The translations under genes and the position numbers were made by a program. Positions 24,714 to 36,858 of a stretch of DNA of 64,000 nt are shown one piece after another. Where the stretch lies: positions 2,127,501 through 2,191,500 of the forward strand of contig JARHVA010002005.1 of the NCBI GenBank assembly GCA_037957365.1. The letters run 5' to 3'. Below the pieces are notes generated by a model. That model had not been told where the DNA came from and searched no databases. It saw only the letters and a program-made list of their open reading frames with translations. How positions within the stretch are numbered: the first letter of the stretch is position 1; every line of letters begins with the position of its first letter. This DNA is from Torreya grandis (Eukaryota > Streptophyta > Pinopsida > Cupressales > Taxaceae).

Positions 24714-26075
24714 TATTGACAACTGGAGATTGCACTTGGTGGTAGGAAAACAGGTTCCTGCCCTCTCCTTGCAACATGGAAACTCCTCTCTCGCCTGTGG
24801 GATGGCGAAGTAGGAGAGGAGAGTCTTTAGGTATGGGCTAGTTCCCTCTGATGTATCTTGTTTGTTTCAGGTAGTGCAAAATATAGATATATAGATATAC
24901 TGGGGAAGTGAAAAGGGAGAAGAAAATGCATGAAAACAAACAGCCTACTCTAAAGAGGTGATACACCAAAAATGAAATGACCTTCCCACCTCCACTCTCA
25001 GGATCAAACAAAACATACATACACTGAGACTTGGCAGAAAGACCAGGCTACTGGAAATGACAGGGAGGTTCTTATGGAAAATATAGGAAACAGGGACTCA
25101 CCAAGGTGCTGAGAAATACACACTGTAAGTGACCTCTCCTGTTTTATACCTCCAAAATAGAACTCTACTCCTAACAATAGTAGACAATGGCACTTTGTAG
25201 ATCACAGGTTTACTGGTGTTGAACCTGTGAGAGCATCGGGAGACAATGACTGGACACAGACCAACATTCAAGGCATACTCTACACAATCTATCCAAGAAA
25301 GAGGTAAAAACTATCTTTTATTGATTCAGGTGGAAAATTTGTAAAGATGTGCTCTTTACAAAATTGGAGAAGATCCTCTTAAAATGGCCAAGACTACCAA
25401 TTTATATGGGAAAAGCCAAGAGGATTCTCATTGGCCTTTGCTTGCAAGTGGCTACGTCATGTCTTCATTGGGAAGAGGGAAAACACCGTAGCTGATGTCA
25501 TAAAACCTGCCCAGACCATGCTTGCTACCTCATTTTGCATGCAACTGGCTCCTCTGCCTATTGGGTGGGCCTTTTTCTATGTTCTACAGGCCTTTTTTAC
25601 CACTTTATGTTGTGAGCGGTAATTTTACCACCCAATGTCATGGACTACAAGCGGTAATTTTGCCAATGTCAATCGATTTACTGCCATGCACGACAATTTT
25701 GCCGACATCAGCCAAGTTAGCTGCCGTGCATGACAATTTTGTCGATGTCAACCGATGTTGATGGTCTCCTTTTCTCCACTGGCTTCTTTACACAGCAATT
25801 TTGTCACTTACTACTTGTGTTGGCAGTCTCTTTTTCCCTACCCACCGCCATGCGTGGCAATTTTGCCGCCCATTGCATAAAACTTTGAATTTTTTGTAGG
25901 ACTTAGATGCATTGAACCGTTGACTTGAACTTTTGCATTGAACCAAAGCACTTGAACCTTTTCGTTGAATTGAGCATGAACCTGAAGATGGACTGCAACC
26001 CAAAATTGACTGGCCTTTCATAGCTTTTGAAGAGGGTGACCAAAATTTTGCTAGAGGGGCAAAATTGGGTCAACA
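24714..26075 (-). repeat. 3' LTR of TE3
   Basis: On the minus strand it begins TGTTGACCCAATTTTGCCCC. The U3 part (25610-25870) holds a degenerate array of about 50-bp units with a GCAATTTTGCCGACATCA-like core. TATAAAT lies at 25400-25406 and AATAAA at 25317-25322, both on the minus strand. Confidence 0.88.
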
Positions 26076-26559
26076 AATTGGTGACTCCCAGGGGAAGCAT
26101 GCCTGCTATGCTTAGGACCCAGTTTCCTTTGAATATCCATTGGGTGTGGAGTTAGATGTAGCTTGAAAGAAATAATAACAGCCTAAAAGATCCCAGGATC
26201 AAAAATACAAAATTTACCCCCACACGGAAAGGGAAACACACAAGGCTAAAAAACACTAACTGTGCAACCACACTTAGGGAAAATAGGGAAAACAATTGAA
26301 AGCAAACTATTATATACAGCTAACCAGGAATGTTTGATTCCCTCTTAGATCAAAAGGAAAATTTCTCAATCCCCCTTCCTAGCGAGAAGACTTATGGTGG
26401 CAGGCAAGTAGCTGAAAGAAAATGAGATTTGGTGACTTACTCTTCCTGCCTGTCACCTGAGTTGGCTAGAAACTGAGGGGATCAAAATCAAACATGCCTC
26501 CAATATATACGTATTCTGATTGTCCCTAGAGGCCTGTTAAATGCTAGTACCTGATATTG

Positions 26560-28440
26560 GTGCCCTTTACCAAAAAATCAATGGCTGCCAACTCATCACC
26601 GTAAGCCTTCTGATCTGCACATCCCTTCTATAATGTATCATGGCCTAACTTGTTTCCTTCTGTCTCACTGAAAATTTTGTCAGACTCATCCTCTGCTTCT
26701 TCATGGCCTTCTTGAAGAAAGTTGACTATGGTGATGTTTGAAATGGGCTCACAAAATGACTGTTCATCCCATAGAACATCACTTCTCTATTTAAAACTCT
26801 CTTCCTCAAGGCATTCCTCCAAGAAGACAGACCTCTCTTTTTCCTCTTTGTTGATCAGGGCTTTTAGATTTTCAAAAATATTCTCCTAATCTTCCTCTTT
26901 CTCAGGGTCTTCAATGTAGTCATCCTCATCAAAACAACAAGGAAGTTCATTAAATAGAGGAGAAGAGAGCTTACCATGCACTTATTCCTCTTTGAATTGC
27001 TAGAACATCCGCATATATGCAAGGCCTGCATCTTCTCCACTGCTGATAAGGTCTTCACAAGGAGCATCAATGATGATTTCTTCTTCGTTGTCACTCATGA
27101 CAACCTCTTGAAGGACTGCAAATTGGATCTTTTATTCCTCTCCTGCGTCTTGCAAAATAGGTTCTTCCTTGAGAAGGGGTGAAGTGGAGGAAGCATGTGG
27201 AAGAGGAAATAGTCCTTGAGCTAGAATCAAATGATTCTCCTCTCTCCACTTGATCAACACTTCATCAATATCAGGCACAACCTGATAACTCTCTTGGAAA
27301 TGTGTAGGTGGGGTGTGTTCAGGCATGGAATGTGCTATTTGGTCTAAACTGTCCACCACACATTAGTTGAGGAAACTCTCTCTGGATTCCAAATCTATTA
27401 TTCTCTTGGCCAGATCTTCTTGGAAAAGCTTTTCTTGGAGGTTGCCAGTATCATCATAAGCAAGAGCAGTTTCAGCATCTTCAAGGTTTTGAGAAAAACC
27501 CTATTTTTCCTTTTTCTCTTTGCTGCTCCATGATTCCACTGTCTTCCCCCAATTCAAGATCTCTGAATTTGAACTCTGCCCCTATGAATAAGGAGAAACT
27601 TTGTTTTCCATGAGGTCTTGAGGCTCCTCCACAAGGTCTGGAAATTTTATCTCTTTTTCAAGAAACAACTTTATCCTAGCCTCTAAGTCTTCAATTTGTC
27701 TAGCTAGGTTTTCCTGGAAGAGTCTCTCTTGGAGGTGACCAGCATGATCCTCTTCAAAGCTTTGAGCTGGTCCCTAGCATTCCTTCCTCTAACTTAGAAT
27801 CTGCATATCATGCTGGGAAACTTAGGGAGGCTGAGGAATGCAAGGAAAACACTGTTGGTGCATTGGAGGAGGGACGTGCTGGCTGGTGGTACTATTCTCA
27901 ATGGGAGATTCATAGAATAAGGAATTTAATAAGTTCATCTTGATTTGAGGTTGTTCTGATACCCTTTGGTGTTGGAAAGCTAGGCGCACTGGATTGGGAA
28001 CAGATGTATGTAATGTGTTGGAGTGAGCAAGTGTGATCTGACAAAATAGATTTGGTGCAAAAGAGGGGGTTTTCTTTAGGATAGGATGGGGTGCGCAAGG
28101 TTGGCTACCTTGAAAAGATGGATTTCTCCATTTTGGTGCCTCTTCCTTCATGGATTGTACGACTTGTGCTTGCTTAAACAAGCACTCCTCTTCATACATC
28201 AGCTCATGCTGATATCTGTACTGCTCTTCCAACTTATTAATTTCCAATGTTTGCCTCTCAAATTCCAGCCTCACCCCCCTTATAGTTGCAGGGAAACTAG
28301 GAGAGCCGCTTAAGGGGATTGCATAAATATCTGAAGTCTGATCACACTCACATGAAGGAAAACAAGACCCATGATTTTGAGCAAAAGAAGTATACATAAA
28401 AGAAATGGATGATTTTTGATGGCACTAGGCTGCTTAACCA
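26560..28440 (-). pseudogene. TE3 ORF: acidic, coiled-coil protein of unknown function with an internal duplication
   Basis: One minus-strand frame runs from at least 28397 to about 26560 (over 600 codons) with about ten stops. The longest clean part is 191 codons (27822-28397), containing a likely coiled coil around LEFERQTLEINKLEEQYRYQ. Further on, two related segments follow each other: GHLQERLFQENLARQIEDLE (about 27680-27745) and GNLQEKLFQEDLAKRIIDLE (about 27390-27455). The second half is strongly acidic (EDDYIEDPEKEED). No zinc knuckle, protease, RT or integrase motif is seen, and I do not recognise the family. It takes the place where gag would lie, so it may be a captured gene or a gag-replacement protein. 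Confidence 0.6.
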
Positions 28441-28527
28441 ATGGATTTACCAGATGCTGAAGGAAAAATTTGATCTACTATAACAGGACCAGCATCAATC
28501 CTGCAACTTTACTGCATTAAAAAACTA

Positions 28528-28545
28528 GTCCCACTGGACGAGCCA
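28528..28545 (-). other. Primer-binding-like site of TE3
   Basis: The minus strand reads TGGCTCGTCCAGTGGGAC four bases inside the 5' LTR. It shares TGGC and the TGGGAC end with the sites of elements C, E and G, so the same primer tRNA group may be used. The tRNA is not identified. Confidence 0.6.
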
Positions 28546-29153
28546 AAACTGTTGACGACTGGAGATTGCACTCGGTGGTAGGAAAATAGGTTCCTACCCT
28601 CTCCCTGCAACATGGAAACTCCTCTCTCACTTGTGGGATGGTGAAGCAGGAGAAGAGAGTCTTTAGGTATGGGCTAGTTCCCTTTGATGTATCTTGTTTG
28701 TTTCAGGCAGTGCAAAATATAGATAAATAGATATACTAGGGGGGATGAAAAGGGAGAAGAAAATGCATGAAAACAAATAGCCTACTCTAAAGAGGTGATA
28801 CACCAAAAATGAAATGACCTTCCCACCTCCACTCTCAGGATCAAACAAAACATACATACACTGAGACTTGGCAGAAAAACCAAGCTGCTGGAAATGACAG
28901 GGAGGTTCTTATGGAAAATACAAGAAATAAGGACTCACCAAGGTACTGAGAAATACACATTATAAGTGACCTCTCCTATTCTATACCTCCAAAATAGAAC
29001 TCTACTCTTGGCAGCAGCAGACAATGATGCTTTGTAGATCACAGGTTTGCTAGTGTTGAACCTATGAGAGCATCAAGAGACAATGACTGGACACAGACCA
29101 ACATTCAAGGCATACTCTGCACAATCTATCCAAGAAAGAGATGAAAACTATCT

Positions 29154-29159
29154 TTTATT
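29154..29159 (-). terminator. Polyadenylation signal in the TE3 LTR
   Basis: The minus strand reads AATAAA within AATCAATAAAAGATAG, conserved at 25317-25322 in the 3' LTR, where it would end the element transcript. Confidence 0.6.
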
Positions 29160-29236
29160 GATTCAGGTGGAAAATTTGTAGAGCTATGCTCTTTAAAAAA
29201 TTGGAGAAGATCCTCTTAAAATGGCCAAGACTGCCA

Positions 29237-29243
29237 ATTTATA
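29237..29243 (-). promoter_or_regulatory. TATA box of the TE3 5' LTR
   Basis: The minus strand reads TATAAAT in the context CCCATATAAATTGGC, 78-84 bp upstream of an AATAAA polyadenylation signal at 29154-29159. Both signals are kept in the other LTR. Confidence 0.65.
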
Positions 29244-29906
29244 TGGGAAAAGCCAAGAGGAGTCTCATTGGCCTTTGCTTGCAAGTGGCTACATCATGTC
29301 TTCATTGGGAAGATGGAAAACACTGTAGTTGATGTCATGAAACCTGCCTAAACCATGCTTACTACCTTGTTTTGTGTGTGGCTAGCTCCTCTACCCATTG
29401 GGTGGGCCTTTTTCTGTGTTCTATAGGCCTTTTTTGCCACTTGATGTTGTGAACGGTAATTTTACCACCCAATGTCGTGGACTGCATGCATCAATTTTGT
29501 CGATGTTGACTGATTTACTGCTGTGCATGGTAGTTTTGCTGACATCAGTCGAGTTAGCTACCGTGCGTGGCAGTTTTGTCGACATTGACCGATGTTGATG
29601 GTCTCCTTTTCTCCGTCGGCTGCTTTGCATGGCAATTTTGTCGCTTATTGCTTGTGTTGGCGGTCTCTTTTTCCGTCTTCGTGCACGGCAATTTTGCCAC
29701 CCATTGCATAAAACTTTGAATTTTTTGTGGGACTTAGATGCATTGAACCATTGACTTGAACTTTTGCATTGAACCAAAGCGCTTGAACCTTTTTGTTGAA
29801 CTGAGCATGAACCTGAAGATGGACTGCAACCCAAAATTGACTGGCCTTTCATAGCTTTTGAAGAGGGTGACCAAAATTTTGCCAGAGGGGCAAAATTGGG
29901 TCAACA

Positions 29907-29911
29907 CTAAC
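29907..29911. repeat. Target-site duplication (right) of TE3
   Basis: CTAAC after the LTR end GGGTCAACA. The LTR of element G resumes with TATAGGTTAATATC, matching 7888-7903. Confidence 0.85.
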
Positions 29912-30981
29912 TATAGGTTAATATCTATAGAAAAATCTATTGTATATTGTATATGACTGTGTTATCCATCGCTATATGAATTTGAGATCATACCTTCAAA
30001 AAAAAAGAGTGTTCATCATGAAGTTATGGGTAAAAACAAAACATATCAACTTGAATTTACATCTATATGAAGTTTAAATTGGGACACAAGCTCCTGTAAT
30101 TGATAAACTATCTGCAAACTAGTCATAGAGCATCCACTAATAAAATAGAGTGTTTGTGCTTTTCAACTCATCCTACATATGAAAAATGAATGGAAACCAT
30201 GAGATAAGGATGTATAAATCTCATTGAAACACTTTAATCAATTTTTTTATGGACCAACTCAAATAAGGAGGAGACCTGTAGGGTATGGGGATAAGCATGC
30301 AAAAAGGAGCAATTAACTTCTAAAAATGATTCACAAATAAAAAATAGCCAATACTTGAAATCCTACAATGTAATAGAATTAGACAAAAAATATTAACATC
30401 CCTCAGTGGCATTTGACCTAATTTTTCTCCTACTGGTTGTACCATGAGAAAACTTGTTGACCAATTTTGCATGCCAAAAAGAGTGATGAAGGATAAAAAT
30501 GGTCTTAGGCAAATTTTGAGTCTTTTAAAGCTGATAAAATGTATAATTGAACTTATTTAATCTTAATTTTCATTGAAAAACCTTCCACATGTTCCAAAAC
30601 ACTTGTATAGGTAGTACAATTATCTAAATTTTCCCTTTTTCAACTGTTTTCTTGATTTTAATGTAATACCTAAAACTTTTTTAGTTAGAATTGACATGAA
30701 TAAAAATAATCCAACATAGATGATGATGGAAAACATTTTTAACACTTTTATACCAAGTGAAACCATACAATTTTCATAAATGTCTTAAATAGTGACCTTA
30801 AGGATGACATAAGACATAAAGGACTAAAAGGTGGCCATGACAAATCTAATGACACATTGAATAACATTTTTAGGACCATGATACATCTTATTACATCCTA
30901 TAATACCCCTAATAGATCCATATACAAGTTTTGAAGTATAGGGGGTTGACCCATTTTGACTTGAGGTCAAAATAGTCAACA
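29912..30981 (-). repeat. Last segment of the 5' LTR of element G
   Basis: Matches 7893-8962 of the left LTR to the shared end GTCAACA. No gene is present. Confidence 0.85.
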
Positions 30982-30986
30982 ATTAC

Positions 30987-31579
30987 AACACTCCCAATTA
31001 CACTCCTACAAGCAATTAGAGGTGTTTTAATGACAAGGATATTTAAAAAATTTGAAAGATAAAAATTGAATCCATAACCCAATTGATAAGGCTTGCTTAT
31101 TTTAAGAGTATTATAAGGTGGTCTAAAAAAGTAGATAGAGAAATTATTGTATGTGATATGTGTGCAGAATGGGATAGCCCTTGAAGTATTCACAAAGATG
31201 ATTGATTGATGTCATAATATCATCAAAGGAGAAAGTGTTCACAATTCAACATGTTTAAAGCCTCCACTATTGTCTTAGCCAATTATAAGTTACTTGTTTT
31301 TTTTGGTCATGAGCTTTTTCCTCATGAAATCTCTAAGTAGGTAAATGGACCCGTAGATTGTCCCTATTGCTATGAGTTATTATACAATAAATTCCATTAA
31401 TGTACTAAGCCTATTGGAAAGATACATTAATTTACCATTGAAAAAGTGATTGAGTCTATTAAATTAAGTTTCAAATATTTTTATAATAGATATACGTATA
31501 TGTTCAGATATTCCCAAATACTTAATCATAAATTTAGATATATCTATGCTCCCTATTTGTACCCTATTTCAGGATGTTG
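30987..31579. other. Intergenic stretch right of element G
   Basis: AT-rich. It may contain worn 5' parts of the GT61 pseudogene, but I see no frame I can support. Confidence 0.4.
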
Positions 31580-32840
31580 TTTCTCATGTATTTGAATGAC
31601 ACCTCCAAAGACCTCAAATGATAATGAATCAAATAGTGTTGTAGTCAAGATTGAAATCTCTGAAAATGAGGAAGTTGAAATTAATAATGATTTTAATGGT
31701 GATGTAGTTGAAGACCATATATCTCTTGAAGAAAATTATGTTAAAATAGAACAAAACTATGTCAAATACAGTGGCTTGTCTTAAGTAAAAAATGGACTAG
31801 ACAATGATGACAACATTCTTGATCTTGGAAGTGTAGAATAAACTAGAATACCTTTATCCTTACATAGGTAAATAGTTCCAACCATTAGATAAGGAGGTGG
31901 TGTTTTTTATTATTGATTGTCATAATTGGTGATTAACCAAGTATGATGAGGTTTAGAAACAAATAACTTGATACAGAGTCATCAACTTTGATAAAAAAAA
32001 AAGGTGCACTATTTTCCAATGATTATTATTAGCTTATTTATTCATTATGAAATAATTGTATCCAAATTTAATGTTCCAAAACAAAAGCATACTTGAATTT
32101 AGGGACGGACTTAATCAAGCTTACATGCCTCACTAGTTTACTTCCAATAAAATTACAAAGGTAGACAATAAGCCTCAACTTGTAGTACTTGTTTTCATAG
32201 GTAGAAGAATGATCTTGAATTTGAAAGAGGTTGTTGAATTGGCTAAACAAACTAGGTTTCATGTCATAATATGGAATCCATTATAAACTAATGAATTAAA
32301 TAAAACTTACAAGCTTTTAAAATCTTTCCATGTGTTGTTTGGAATTCATGGTGCATCATTGACTCATTTTGTATTTGTGCATCCTAGATCCATGTTCATT
32401 CAAGTCATTCCTATTGTAATTAATTACGATACTTAAACTTATTATGGCGAGCCTTTAAATAGAATAGGATTTCATTACATGGGATAAAATATATGTATAC
32501 AACAAAGAATAAAGTAATAAATAATATTTTGGAAACAAGTTTCTCTAAATGATCATTTTTTCATGTGAAATCGGAATGAATATGGAAACAAGGGTGATGT
32601 AGTTATGACATGGGAAATTATTTCAAAAATATTTATAAAATTTCTAATTCATAAGTAAAGGTATATCAAAATATTGTCTCCAATTGGGTTTAAAAAATTG
32701 GTAAAAAGATTCTATGTAATGCTTACCAAGTCAAAACACTCAACTAGATCTTGAAGATGACAAAGGTGATGTTTCTTAAAAAGTGCAAATCAAAAGTTTG
32801 AGATCATCTTCAGTGAAGATGAAAAAGAATAAATCTTCAT
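31580..32840 (+). pseudogene. GT61-family glycosyltransferase pseudogene (DUF563; host-derived)
   Basis: From about 31939 a plus-strand frame with stops keeps the C-terminal half of plant GT61 enzymes in order. It reads NLMFQNKSILEFRDGLNQAY, MILNLKEVVELA, the conserved LFGIHGASLTHFVFVHP (about 32335-32385), FIQVIPI and TYYGEP (about 32436-32453). These Golgi type-II membrane enzymes add xylose or arabinose to xylans or N-glycans. The N-terminal membrane anchor and first catalytic block are not found. An open acidic stretch at 31596-31784, after an acceptor-like TATTTCAG, may be the stem region of the same gene. Several TAG, TGA and TAA codons show it is dead. It is the only host-type gene I recognise in the window. 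Confidence 0.8.
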
Positions 32841-35800
32841 CAGATCTTGGTAGATATATACTTGTATCTTTTTAATCTTCATTTTAATTTTTAAAATGCA
32901 CATGTTTGTAATAGCACATTTTCACATTTATATGTCGTACAAATTTTATAAGTCACTTTTGTATGTTTTCAAATCATGCAAAAAAACTAATACACTTTTG
33001 CAAGTTGTGAAAATTTATCAACACATTTTTGAAAGTTTTAAGTTGTGAATATTTTTTAACACACTTTTGCAAGCCCCTAAAAATGTAAAAAATGTGGTTA
33101 CATATCATAGCTACCCATTGTAACCTATAAATATATGTTTATAGTTCATTTGTAAGGGTTAACAAGTTCTGGTTTGGATTCTTGTTTTGTTTTGAGTTCT
33201 TATCTTGGTTTTAGATTTGAGATATGTTGACCTTTTAACAATATGAGAACTTTTGCTGAGATTTAAAGGAGTTTGTATGTACATCCCCTTAAAAGATCAT
33301 CACATAAATGATTTACAAGACTTTCTGCTATGAGTTTTTCTAGAAGATGATATTCATGAGTATGTCAATTCACGTTGATTATTTTTATTTCATTTTGATA
33401 AAAATTTATTGTTAAATAGTTGATTAATGCATAATTTTTAATGTGGAAAGTTATATTGAATCTGCATTAGGAATTCTTGTGAAGCCTTGGTGGGAATTAG
33501 AATAGGATTTTATGCCTATTTTTATTGGCAAATACAAGGTTGTTGAATATCCTTCTTTGTAAATCTATCCAGTAGCCTTGGTGTATGTACCCTATTATTA
33601 TGTATATAATATATCTTTCCCATACCATTTATATGATAAAGGCTTCCCATGTTATGATATTGAAACTTTGGCTATTCTAGTGAGTTTCTATCTTTAACTA
33701 CCTAGGGTGGTCCTTCATCTTTTCTAGGGTTGTCATAATAGCTTTTGTGTTTAACTATCTAGAATAATCCCAATTTTTCCTTTCTCTTTTCATTTCCCAT
33801 GTCCCACTTATTCTCATCATTCCCTTAATTTCCTTTCTAACTCTTTTATGTAGTTTTATGTTAAAAGTATGAAACTCCCCACAAAAACATTTTTGCTGTG
33901 AATAGCTATAAATAACTCTTTTCCTGCATTTCCTTTTTTTATTTAAATAGAGGTAGCTCCACCTAATAATAGGAGAGGGATTTTATTCCCATGTTTTTGA
34001 CTAAAATGAGGAATCTATCACCATGGTATTGATTCAAATTCCACATTTGTTCCCCTGACATTTTTTTTAGCCAACATGCCTCAACCCCAACTTCAATCTC
34101 CACCAATAAATTTTACAATAATAACATCTTCTTTATAACCATAAGTGGAACCATCTACGTAGTCTCCTCTAGTTCAACCAACATATTCCATGTCACCACC
34201 TTCATTTTAGATACTGTGAAAATTCTATTTTTACAAATTTGAAGCATTTGGTAGTTAGAAAGGACTTGAACATTAGGAGTAAGGTTAGGGTAGTTGAAAA
34301 CCCATATAGGGCAGCCACCTAGTTATGTCAATTTATTGAAAACCCATGAGGGTAGTATATTAGTATGATACTTAGTTTAAAACCTAAAATGGAAACTAAG
34401 TAGTATGTAGTGAAAATTAGTAAATGACACCTTGATAGATTACCATAACTTATGTTTCTAGTCCAGTTCTTCATAATAGGGGAAATTTTTAGCTCTAGCA
34501 TAAGGCAAACTTCTTAAAAAATTATCTTGGGATGAGACAATTATTTAAGTCTAGGAAAGTGTTAGTAGAAAATAAGGATATAAAATAATAGACTATAATT
34601 GATATACATGTGTGTGACTTGCACTATTTTGTTTTTTATATCTCTTTTTATATGTATTCAACACTTGAAAGCATGTCAAGAGTTTTTAGAATACGAAGAG
34701 TCTTTCTTTTGTTTGTAGTAAAAAGATGGAGTATGGAGTGAAAATGTCTTGTAAAATATCTCTATATATCACTTAGTTGTATTGTAAAAGAGTTCTAATG
34801 TGATAGAGATTAATATGAAGTTGTGAAATGGTTTCACTTGAATGCATTTTGTCCTTATTTTATGCATAATGAATGCTCTATTTACCTAAATATGTTAATC
34901 ATGTAGATTATGTTTAATGTTCTATAATTTTTAATTATATGTTTCATGTATAAATATATCAAATTTAACTAAAAAATGTCTTGGTTTAGTCTGATTACAT
35001 GTATGTGTTCTAATTATGTTCACGCTTTGCACAACTATCCCTATTTTAACATGTTGGGATGGGTTTTCTAGAAACCCTTCGCTTACATCTAAGGAACCCA
35101 ATCATATGAGAAGAAATCAACTATTTAATAATACCAATATCTTTTTTAAAAATCCTCAATGGTTTCATTCTTAGTAATTTTAATAAAAAAGACAAGAGTT
35201 AGTCATAATGAGATACCACCATATATTATGATCACTGAAGGATATACCACTACAAAAACTATCATCCACGTATTTTAAATATTATACAAAATTGCATCTC
35301 CCTTGGTTCACTAGTGGGAAATATTCTTGATTTCATAAAAAAGGAATTTGACATTTTTGTATAATAAAATAACATATGTGCCCTCATTTTAAAGATGTAA
35401 GATTTTTAATTGTGCAAATGTTGTGTTTAACCCTAAATTTAAATATGCAAAATAAATAGAGTTAATGGAATTACATTAGATTTTAAATGAGGATGTTGAA
35501 CTAACCTAATAAACAACTAATTAATTGAAAACTCAGGTAAAAAGTATTCTTAATTTATACAATTGAGATTTTTAAAAATTGTAAAGTTTGATTATTGATA
35601 GATATTATAGTAAATTGGAAAAAAACTAATACTTGATTTACTATGAATGTGCACATCTAGGGAGGAGCACACTAAAAGTGGACAATAATATGATCCTAGA
35701 ACATATATTCTAGAAACATTCTTTATGTGTCCTCGAATGATTACGTTAGATCTAGATAGTTACATCAATGTAGGTGTCTAACCCTATCATAGGTGTCATA

Positions 35801-36858
35801 TATGAAATACTAATTAGATTTGTATGTGACCAACTGGAGCCTTCTAGGTTTTATATTACCTTTTTTTTTATGTCTTCAAATCATGTGCATAGGATTTCAC
35901 TATTTATCAAATGATCAAACCTTAGCTCTTCACCCTTGGAGTGACTATGGAAAAAATGGGTTAGTTGGATCATAGTGTCAAGCTACCCCAAGGACTCCTC
36001 TATCAAGTTACACTACTTACATAGCTAATACTCTGAAGTGGGCCTTAGACTTATGTAGGTATCCCCTACGTGTTAGCTTGTGTGTGCACGAGGATGTAAT
36101 GTGTGATAATCAAAGACATGTAGTAACCTAACTTGTAATTGGAAAATATGGCTCATGGGTTGCTCTTTGAATGCTTTAGACCTATGGAAATGTTGCTCCT
36201 ATGATTGATTTTGAAATAGGGACAAATAAAGTATATTTTCTCAATTGAATGCTTGATTAAATTCTTATTGGTATATTTCCTTGTGAGTTGTATATGATTT
36301 CTAAGTGAGGCATGAATGAGGATTGATCTTATATATATGCCAATCCTTTTTAGGAATATCTCACCTTAAATCACTTAGGCCAACCTTTAGGATACATTTA
36401 TTTTGTAAATTAGATGACTTTTGGGTACTTGACACTTTGTAGTAAAAATAGACACTTGCATCAATGCATGTGTTTATTTAGGATACAAGTGTCCAGGGAG
36501 ATAGAAAATAGGTACAGTTCTAGAATTGGTAGTGAAGGATAATAATTAGGTTTAGATATTTTTGCATAAATAAAAGGCATGGTCATCATAATAAAAATGA
36601 TCAAACTAAGAGATAGTGAACATGAACCTTTTATCAATGGGAATGTCTAAAATTTAAAGGTACAACCACGATAAATATTTTCCATGTGTACAACATTGAT
36701 GTACTATATAAATCATATTTTAGTAACTGCATTCCCCCCTTTAATCTAGTAATGATATTTCTAGTTTAAAGGAAAGAAATGTGTACTTGGGTATGTATAA
36801 CACACCTTGCCTTTAGGTGATCCATAATTGAGTGATTTTCTAATGATTGGCTTGTAAC
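32841..36858. other. About 4 kb without recognisable features
   Basis: AT-rich sequence with only short random frames. I found no coding motif, clear repeat pair or element end. It may be old, degraded LTR-element sequence, given its neighbours. Confidence 0.4.

Larger units (their letters stand above)
24714..29906 (-). mobile_element. TE3: 5193-bp non-autonomous LTR element with a non-gag/pol ORF
   Basis: It has LTRs of 1362 bp (24714-26075) and 1357 bp (28550-29906) and a 5-bp duplication CTAAC on both sides. Inside is a 2.47-kb interior. Orientation is minus by four independent signs: the only long frame is on the minus strand, a primer-binding-like site lies inside the right LTR, and each LTR has on the minus strand a TATAAAT box followed about 80 bp later by an AATAAA signal. 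No RT, integrase or protease motif is present, so any movement would have depended on another element. Confidence 0.88.
28550..29906 (-). repeat. 5' LTR of TE3
   Basis: Same sequence as 24714-26075 with scattered substitutions and one small deletion near 29680. It carries the promoter copy of the TATA box and the U3 repeat array (about 29450-29700). Confidence 0.88.
1..30981 (-). mobile_element. Element G: old Gypsy-like LTR retrotransposon with giant LTRs, gag-protease only
   Basis: Two direct copies of a long non-coding sequence, 1-8962 and 12676-30981, flank a 3.7-kb interior. They share start-to-end similarity from position 1 / about 14262 to the common end GTCAACA (8962 and 30981). On the minus strand the LTR begins TGTTGACTATTTTGA. 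A primer-binding-like site lies just inside the right copy (12650-12668), so the right copy is the 5' LTR and the element runs on the minus strand, in agreement with the gag and protease remains between. After removing the hAT and TE3 insertions with one target duplication each, the right LTR is about 4850 bp. The left copy is cut by the window edge. No reverse transcriptase or integrase is present, so I infer a non-autonomous element. The expected 5-bp duplication at the right flank would be ATTAC (30982-30986); its partner lies outside the window. Confidence 0.75.
12676..30981 (-). repeat. 5' LTR of element G (about 4.85 kb without its two insertions)
   Basis: The LTR runs from about 12676 (TGGAAC) to 30981 (GTCAACA). 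It is interrupted by the hAT element (15827-24076) and by TE3 (24714-29906). Segments 14262-15826, 24085-24713 and 29912-30981 match the left LTR in order. 12676-14262 has no partner because the left LTR starts before the window. I find no convincing coding frame in the LTR itself. The left boundary rests on the primer-binding-like site and is the weaker end. Confidence 0.7.

Noticed and set aside
26077..26100. Plus-strand TTGGTGACTCCCAGGGGAAG just inside the left TE3 LTR, like the primer site of element D
   Set aside because: It would make TE3 a plus-strand element, but the long ORF, TATA box, AATAAA signal and another primer-like site all indicate minus. I kept the minus orientation; the similarity remains unexplained.
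34060..34200. A gag-like start, ATGCCTCAACCCC, after an AT-rich stretch
   Set aside because: No gag core, primer site or LTR pair could be found around it.
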